Assembly (NCBI GenBank): GCA_028875135.1
Contig: JAPPFQ010000021.1
Location: forward strand, 9,745 to 20,372
DNA length: 10,628 nt
Direction: 5' to 3'
Origin: Acidobacteriota bacterium
GTDB taxonomy: Bacteria > Acidobacteriota > Terriglobia > Versatilivoradales > Versatilivoraceae
Both the position numbers and the translations under genes were made by a program. Of this stretch, positions 7,073-10,628 are shown piece by piece (the first letter of the stretch is position 1; every line of letters begins with the position of its first letter). Under the pieces are notes generated by a model. That model saw only the letters and a list, made by a program, of their open reading frames with translations, was not told the DNA's origin and made no database searches.

Positions 7073-8257
7073 ATGCCGCCCTCTCGCCGACCCGGAACGG
7101 AAATGCGCCACAACCCTTTTAAAATCAATGCTGCCAGGCAGGAGCAGGCGGCTGGATCGCGACCCTTGACTCTCTCCGGCAAACCCCCGGTTCTGCTGCT
7201 GTCCGTCCTGATGGCGGCAGGGACGCTGTCGGCCGCGCTGCTGTCGAGTTCCTCCCCTTCCGATTCCGATTCAGCCGGCAACGGCGCCGGGCAATGCGCC
7301 ACCTGTCACCTCGAGATCGCTTCCAGGCAACTGGCCAGCGACCACGCCCACACCATGATGAAGGTGGAAGACATCCCGGAGTTGATGCGGGCGCTTCCCG
7401 TCGAGCACCTGGACCGGGCCAGCGGCGTCGCCTATCGGATCGAACGATCGTCGGCACAGCCGGCGGGGGTGGACCTGGTGGCCCGGATGGGAACGCGGGA
7501 GGAAACTCTGCGCCTGCTTTGGGGAGTGGGAGCCGGCAGAAAGGGAATCACCTTTATCGGACAGAGCGACCAGGGAGCATTCGGGCAGAGCCGGGTGAGC
7601 TGGTACCAGAAGATCGGGAAACTGGATGTCACCACCGGGCTGGAAAAGCGGCCGGTCGATGCCTACGACGCCCTGGCGGGCTGGTTGAACCCGCACGAGA
7701 GCGCCCATTGCCTGAGCTGCCACATGACCCGCAACGAAAACACTCCTCCCGACTCCATCCCGGAGGCGGATGCCGGAGTTCACTGCGAGCGCTGCCACGG
7801 CTCGGGCGAGCAACACATTCAGGCTATGGCCGAGGAAACGGACAATTTCTCCCGCGGCATCGACAATCCGGGCCGCCTGGGAGCGCTGGAACAGGTCTAC
7901 TTCTGCGGCGCCTGCCACGGCATCCCCCCGGGTGGCGCCGACCTGAGGGCCCTGGGCCATGCCATGGCCATGGATCACAGCGTCCGCTTCCCGGCCGAGC
8001 GGCTGGTGCTCAGCCGCTGCTACAACGAGAGCGGCGGCCGCCTCAAGTGCACCACCTGCCACGACCCCCACGAGAACCTGGCCTCCTCCTTCGACGGCAA
8101 TTGCCTGAGCTGCCACGAAGACCAGGCCGGATTCGCCATCCCCTGCCCCCAATCGAACGACGACTGCGTGCGCTGTCACATGCCCCGGGAGACCGGCTTC
8201 ATGACCCATTCGGCCTTTGCCGACCACTGGATTCGGGTCGTGACCTCCTCTGACTGA
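7073..8257 (+). CDS. Exported heptaheme c-type cytochrome
   Basis: A 394-residue protein with seven CxxCH haem-attachment motifs: CATCH (75-79), CLSCH (213-217), CERCH (238-242), CGACH (278-282), CTTCH (326-330), CLSCH (344-348) and CVRCH (365-369). A hydrophobic segment at about 39-57 follows a long N-region and should direct export, so the haems would be attached in the periplasm. The gap between motifs 1 and 2 (about 134 residues) is a haem-free domain. Motifs 2-7 form a compact cluster of the cytochrome c554-like multihaem class. Two extra cysteines (C316, C358) fall outside the motifs. The C-terminal HSAFADHWIRV resembles the point where related proteins often run on into TPR repeats, but here the protein ends. 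An in-frame ATG at 7103 (residue 11) is an alternative start; both have weak ribosome-binding sequence. A role in electron transfer is expected from the motifs; the substrate is unknown. Confidence 0.9.
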   Translation: MPPSRRPGTEMRHNPFKINAARQEQAAGSRPLTLSGKPPVLLLSVLMAAGTLSAALLSSSSPSDSDSAGNGAGQCATCHLEIASRQLASDHAHTMMKVEDIPELMRALPVEHLDRASGVAYRIERSSAQPAGVDLVARMGTREETLRLLWGVGAGRKGITFIGQSDQGAFGQSRVSWYQKIGKLDVTTGLEKRPVDAYDALAGWLNPHESAHCLSCHMTRNENTPPDSIPEADAGVHCERCHGSGEQHIQAMAEETDNFSRGIDNPGRLGALEQVYFCGACHGIPPGGADLRALGHAMAMDHSVRFPAERLVLSRCYNESGGRLKCTTCHDPHENLASSFDGNCLSCHEDQAGFAIPCPQSNDDCVRCHMPRETGFMTHSAFADHWIRVVTSSD

Positions 8258-8383
8258 TCAAAGACCCGTTCCTGTCTGCCGATTCGCTGTCACCTCCAGC
8301 CGTCTGCCGCACTTGACTTCGATGAACCGTGCATGGCCGACCTTTTTCCGGCACATGAGTACTTCACTTTACAAGTCGTCTCT

Positions 8384-8400
8384 TATAAGGGACAATCCCT
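8384..8400 (+). promoter_or_regulatory. Likely -10 box and small operator of the toxin-antitoxin operon
   Basis: TATAAG (8384-8389) matches the -10 consensus at 5 of 6 positions and lies 13 bases before the toxin ATG. No good -35 box lies 16-18 bp upstream; the best is ACTTCA. An inverted repeat AGGGA-CAA-TCCCT (8388-8400) overlaps the -10 box and the expected transcription start, where an autorepressing antitoxin of this type would bind. Consensus and position are seen; repression is inferred. Confidence 0.35.
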
Positions 8401-8402
8401 GA

Positions 8403-8690
8403 ATGAACGTCCTCTACACCGGCACCTTCGAGAATTGGCTCAAAAAGCTGCGTGACCAGCGCGCCAAGGTCGCGATGGCCTCTCGAATTGAAAGAATGGA
8501 AGATGGGAACTTTGGCGACCACAGATCGGTCGGTGGTGGTGTCAGTGAACTGCGCATCAATGTCGCCAAAGGCTACCGGGCCTACTACACGATTCGAAGA
8601 AAGACGGAGGTGATCCTGCTTTGTGGCGGCGACAAGGCAAGCCAGCAGCAGGACATAAAACTTGCCCAACAATTGGCCAGTAAACTCTGA
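8403..8690 (+). CDS. Type II toxin, RelE/HigB-like (HI1419 / Gp49 family)
   Basis: A 95-residue protein, the usual size for this family. It has the expected order of conserved segments: WLKKLRD (12-18), RIERMEDGNFGDHRSVGGGVSELRI-type core (28-52), KGYRAYY (56-62), LLCGGDK (72-78) and a QQQDI helix (81-85). The G-Y-R motif and the GGDK strand are hallmarks of the family. RelE/HigB-fold toxins generally cleave mRNA at the ribosome. It precedes its antitoxin by nine bases, the toxin-first order typical of this type. GC content by hand sampling is about 50 percent, against 65 percent or more in the flanking genes, which suggests acquisition. The ATG at 8403 lacks a clear Shine-Dalgarno, so low translation compared with the antitoxin is plausible. 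Confidence 0.9.
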   Translation: MNVLYTGTFENWLKKLRDQRAKVAMASRIERMEDGNFGDHRSVGGGVSELRINVAKGYRAYYTIRRKTEVILLCGGDKASQQQDIKLAQQLASKL

Positions 8691-8699
8691 GGAGGCATC

Positions 8700-8975
8700 A
8701 TGAGGCTCAAGAAATTCGACGTGATCGATTTCCTCGACAGCGATGAGGCATTGATCGAATATCTCAACTTGGCACTGAAGGAAAACGATCCGAAATACTT
8801 TGCCAAGGCTCTTGGCAACGTTGCACGGGCCAAGGGAATGTCTTCTATTTCCGATGCAACCGGTTTGGGCCGACAGGCCCTTTATCGGGCTCTTTCCAGC
8901 GAGGGCAACCCACGAATCGACACGCTGTTCAAGGTTTTGGACACGCTGAACGTTCGCCTTGCCATCACGCAATAG
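8700..8975 (+). CDS. Antitoxin of the HI1420 / HigA-like family
   Basis: A 91-residue DNA-binding antitoxin. It shows the family pattern: FDVIDFLDSDEALIEYL at the N-terminus (6-22), ARAKGM (42-47), a helix-turn-helix from about 47 to 68 with recognition helix GRQALYRALS (57-66), EGNP (68-71) and a C-terminal LFKVLDTLNVRL (76-87). A strong GGAGG (8691-8695) lies four bases from the ATG and directly after the toxin stop, so the pair is translated as one operon with the antitoxin favoured. It should neutralise the upstream toxin and repress the operon, possibly through the inverted repeat at 8388-8400. Sampled GC is about 47-50 percent. It converges on the TPR gene ending at 9013 with 37 bases between them and no obvious terminator. 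Confidence 0.9.
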   Translation: MRLKKFDVIDFLDSDEALIEYLNLALKENDPKYFAKALGNVARAKGMSSISDATGLGRQALYRALSSEGNPRIDTLFKVLDTLNVRLAITQ

Positions 8976-9012
8976 CGGCATCCGCAGCAACATCCTTGTC
9001 AGCTCTTGAGGA

Positions 9013-10011
9013 TCAATCCGCTTTGGGAGGACGGTAGGTGGCAGACTGCCGGTTTCTCAACCGTTCAGCGGTCGCCAGCTCACGCCGGGCCAGATCGGAT
9101 TGACCGGTGCGGCGATGGAGCTGCGCCAGCAGGTAGCGGGGAGCGAGCGCCTCGGGCGCCAGGTCGACGCACTTGCGGGCCGAGGCCAGGGCTTTCCCGG
9201 GTTGGTCCAGCGCCCGGTAGGTCTTGGCCAGCGCATAGTGAAGGTCGGGGGTTTCCGGGCTCTTTTGCTCGGCCGCAAGCAGGTGCCGGAGGGCCACCCT
9301 GGGCTGAGCCAACTGCAGCAGCAGGTCTCCCAGGTCCAGGCGGGCCATGGCGTTGTCGGGATAGAACTCGACTTCAGTCTGAAGTGCCTGGATCGCATGG
9401 ATCACCCGTCCCATCTTCAGGTGGAGCACCGCCAGGTAGGAGTGGATCTCGGGATAGCGACGGTCGGACTCGGCCACGGCCTGGAACTGCTCCAGCGTCT
9501 CGACGAACCGATTCTGATCGGTGTAGGCGCGCCCCAGGCGGACCCGCGCCGCCAGGAGGCCCCCGTCCCGCTCGACGGCGCGCTCCAGTAGCGCCAGGCC
9601 CTCCGCATTCACGGCCTCGCTGCGCGACATCCTTACCCCGGCGCTCATGCCTCGCCTAATGACGGATTGATGCGACTGTTCCAGCAGGACCCGCCCCAAT
9701 TGGTAAAGGTATTCCGCGTTTTGGCCGTCCAGGGCCACGGCCTTCCGCAGATGGGCTTCGGCATCTGAAAACTGCTTCAGCTCGGCCAGGACGGCGCCGT
9801 AAAGGTGACGGTGCCCGGCGTTCTCCCCGTCCTCGCGCACGGCCTTTTCCGCGGCCAGCATGGCCAGAAGGTACTCCTTGTTTTCATACCTCTTTCTGGC
9901 CTCCAGGTAGTGGGGTGATTCGGCGCCGGCCGCTCCCGCATTGCAGAGGCAGACTGTCCAGAGTAGTAAAGAGATCCGGCGAATGAACCATAGGCCAGTT
10001 GAGTTGCGCAT
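9013..10011 (-). CDS. Secreted tetratricopeptide-repeat protein, paralogue 2
   Basis: A 332-residue protein with a hydrophobic signal core at about 13-29 and a likely cleavage after GAAGA (26-30). Mature residues from about 32 to 320 are TPR repeats, starting with HYLEARKRYENKEYLLAML-type helices. It is colinear with the protein at 5864-6916, with closest similarity in the first 80 mature residues. I chose the ATG at 10011 because it starts just before the signal peptide and has CAGGG upstream. An in-frame ATG at 10119 would add 36 residues without a ribosome-binding site. In the minus-strand direction it follows the UnbV-domain gene, separated by a palindromic element and a short tandem repeat. 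The gene is GC-rich (about 77-82 percent in sampled lines). The role is presumably protein-protein interaction in the periplasm; the partner is unknown. Confidence 0.86.
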   Translation of the reverse strand: MRNSTGLWFIRRISLLLWTVCLCNAGAAGAESPHYLEARKRYENKEYLLAMLAAEKAVREDGENAGHRHLYGAVLAELKQFSDAEAHLRKAVALDGQNAEYLYQLGRVLLEQSHQSVIRRGMSAGVRMSRSEAVNAEGLALLERAVERDGGLLAARVRLGRAYTDQNRFVETLEQFQAVAESDRRYPEIHSYLAVLHLKMGRVIHAIQALQTEVEFYPDNAMARLDLGDLLLQLAQPRVALRHLLAAEQKSPETPDLHYALAKTYRALDQPGKALASARKCVDLAPEALAPRYLLAQLHRRTGQSDLARRELATAERLRNRQSATYRPPKAD

Positions 10012-10120
10012 CGCGGCCCTGTTCCGAAATTCCGAAGAACGCTTGTCCTGAAGCAAACCCGTCGTCGGGTGGCGGGATACCGTTTCAACGTCAGGGATGA
10101 GTCGATTGTTTATTAACATC

Positions 10121-10141
10121 GATGCACAGGATGCACAGGAT
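10121..10141 (+). repeat. Short tandem repeat, 9-bp unit
   Basis: GATGCACAG is repeated twice head to tail (10121-10129, 10130-10138) and followed by a partial third unit, GAT. On the other strand it reads ATCCTGTGC repeated. It resembles the ATCCTGT-type intergenic repeats that I recall as scattered through many bacterial genomes; that comparison is from memory, not from a search. Confidence 0.5.
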
Positions 10142-10155
10142 TATTCGGGGGAGTA

Positions 10156-10271
10156 GGGGACGTTGTTGAATTACTGGTATAACTTCGATCGGCAGTTCCT
10201 GAATTGCTTTTGTTCAATAGCGCCACCTACCCGCTCTTTACAAGTTACTCAAGTAATTCAACAACGTCCCC
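10156..10271. mobile_element. 116-bp palindromic MITE-like / REP-like element without coding capacity
   Basis: GGGGACGTTGTTGAATTACT (10156-10175) and its exact reverse complement (10252-10271) are 20-bp terminal inverted repeats. After a 4-bp poorly matched step, both arms continue with TAACTT (10180-10185) and AAGTTA (10242-10247), giving about 27 of 30 matching bases per arm. The 56-bp interior has no open frame of interest. GC by hand count is about 40-47 percent, well below the neighbouring genes. GTAG at 10153-10156 borders the left arm, as in REP elements mobilised by TnpA-REP (RAYT) transposases. I see no clear target-site duplication. It lies between the UnbV gene and the second TPR gene and could form a cruciform or an RNA hairpin in that transcript. 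Confidence 0.6.
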
Positions 10272-10308
10272 AGCGCTGCAAGACGAATCTTGCAAAAGGA
10301 TCGACTGT

Positions 10309-10628
10309 CTACTTGCGGGACAACTCAAGCTTTCCCCCTTCCTTGAGCCGGTAGATCCTGTTGGTCGCCAGGTTCTCGAAGTCCTGGGTGGTTCCATCGG
10401 TCCAACGGACGGTCAGTTTCCTGACGGTCTCGAGCCGGCCCAGGCCGAAGTGGACCCGGAAGTCGTGGGTGGACTCGTAGCTGGACCCGCCCCGGACCTC
10501 CCGCATCTGCTTCCCCTCCGCGGTCTCCAGGCTGACCCTGGCCCCGATGGCGCTGCGATTGGTTCGGGTTCCCTCCAGAGAAAGCATCAGCCAATTCCCC
10601 GCCTCGCTCCCCTTTTGATTCTTCAGGT
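10309..10628 (-). CDS. ASPIC/UnbV domain, C-terminal part of a probable CRTAC1-family protein (5' end outside window)
   Basis: The frame is open from the stop at 10309 to the window edge and shows 105 residues. The visible part is a complete ASPIC/UnbV-type tail: NWLMLSLEGTRTNRSAIGA, then reV-x-G-x-SY, the conserved HFGLGRLETVRKLTVRW segment and a final DGTTQDFENL stretch. Conserved residues for the family are the N-W pair, NRSAIGARV, HFGLG and W-x-DG. In CRTAC1-type proteins this domain follows FG-GAP/VCBS propeller repeats and the protein is secreted; those parts would lie beyond base 10628. An internal ATG at 10587 is not a likely start because the domain begins before it. The gene is on the same strand as the second TPR gene, with about 300 bp and the palindromic element between them. 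Confidence 0.88.
   Translation of the reverse strand, partial: LKNQKGSEAGNWLMLSLEGTRTNRSAIGARVSLETAEGKQMREVRGGSSYESTHDFRVHFGLGRLETVRKLTVRWTDGTTQDFENLATNRIYRLKEGGKLELSRK

Noticed and set aside
7271..8227. A minus-strand frame of 318 codons opposite the cytochrome
   Set aside because: The plus strand has seven ordered CxxCH motifs and a signal segment. The antisense protein is Ala/Gly/Val-rich without motifs.
8992..9013. ATCCT...AGGAT inverted repeat between the antitoxin and TPR genes as a bidirectional terminator
   Set aside because: The stem is only 5 bp with a 12-nt loop, it overlaps a stop codon, and it has no T-tract.
10022..10070. TTCCGAA direct pair and ACCCG-TCGT-CGGGT hairpin upstream of the second TPR gene as operators
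   Set aside because: Both are short enough to arise by chance in GC-rich DNA, and no promoter could be placed next to them.

Overview
The window looks like the end of a metagenome-type contig from a GC-rich Gram-negative bacterium, most likely an Acidobacteriota member. That call rests on family recognition. It is supported by a VWA protein of the acidobacterial VWFA-related type, a GWxTD-domain protein, secreted TPR proteins, a CRTAC1-type ASPIC/UnbV domain and a heptaheme cytochrome. No rRNA or other taxonomic marker is present.

Layout. Bases 1-100 are G/C homopolymer runs that look like an assembly artefact at a contig edge. Bases 101-434 have no gene but hold a degenerate 39-nt direct repeat (period 116) and two short hairpins. 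On the minus strand, reading from high to low coordinates, come the 3' end of an ASPIC/UnbV (CRTAC1-like) gene cut by the window edge (10309-10628), a secreted TPR protein (9013-10011), a second secreted TPR protein paralogous to it (5864-6916), a GWxTD protein (4139-5764) and a large secreted VWA/TPR protein (435-3989). Two plus-strand units sit between the TPR paralogues: a heptaheme c-type cytochrome (7073-8257) and a toxin-antitoxin pair of the HI1419/HI1420 (RelE/HigB-like, HigA-like) type (8403-8975). A 116-bp palindromic, AT-richer, MITE-like element (10156-10271) lies between the UnbV gene and the second TPR gene.

How it fits together. All the large proteins carry export signals, so they probably act in the periplasm or at the cell surface. 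The GWxTD and VWA proteins share a homologous C-terminal beta-rich module and are probably cotranscribed from a good promoter at 5829-5856. The two TPR proteins are colinear paralogues. The cytochrome is transcribed divergently from one of them and ends at the point where, as I recall the family, related cytochromes often continue into a TPR domain. A working hypothesis is an exported scaffold/adhesion set (VWA, GWxTD, TPR, UnbV) linked to an electron-transfer protein. The toxin-antitoxin pair has visibly lower GC than its neighbours and is best read as an acquired cassette. The functional link between the large genes is inference from position and domain content only.
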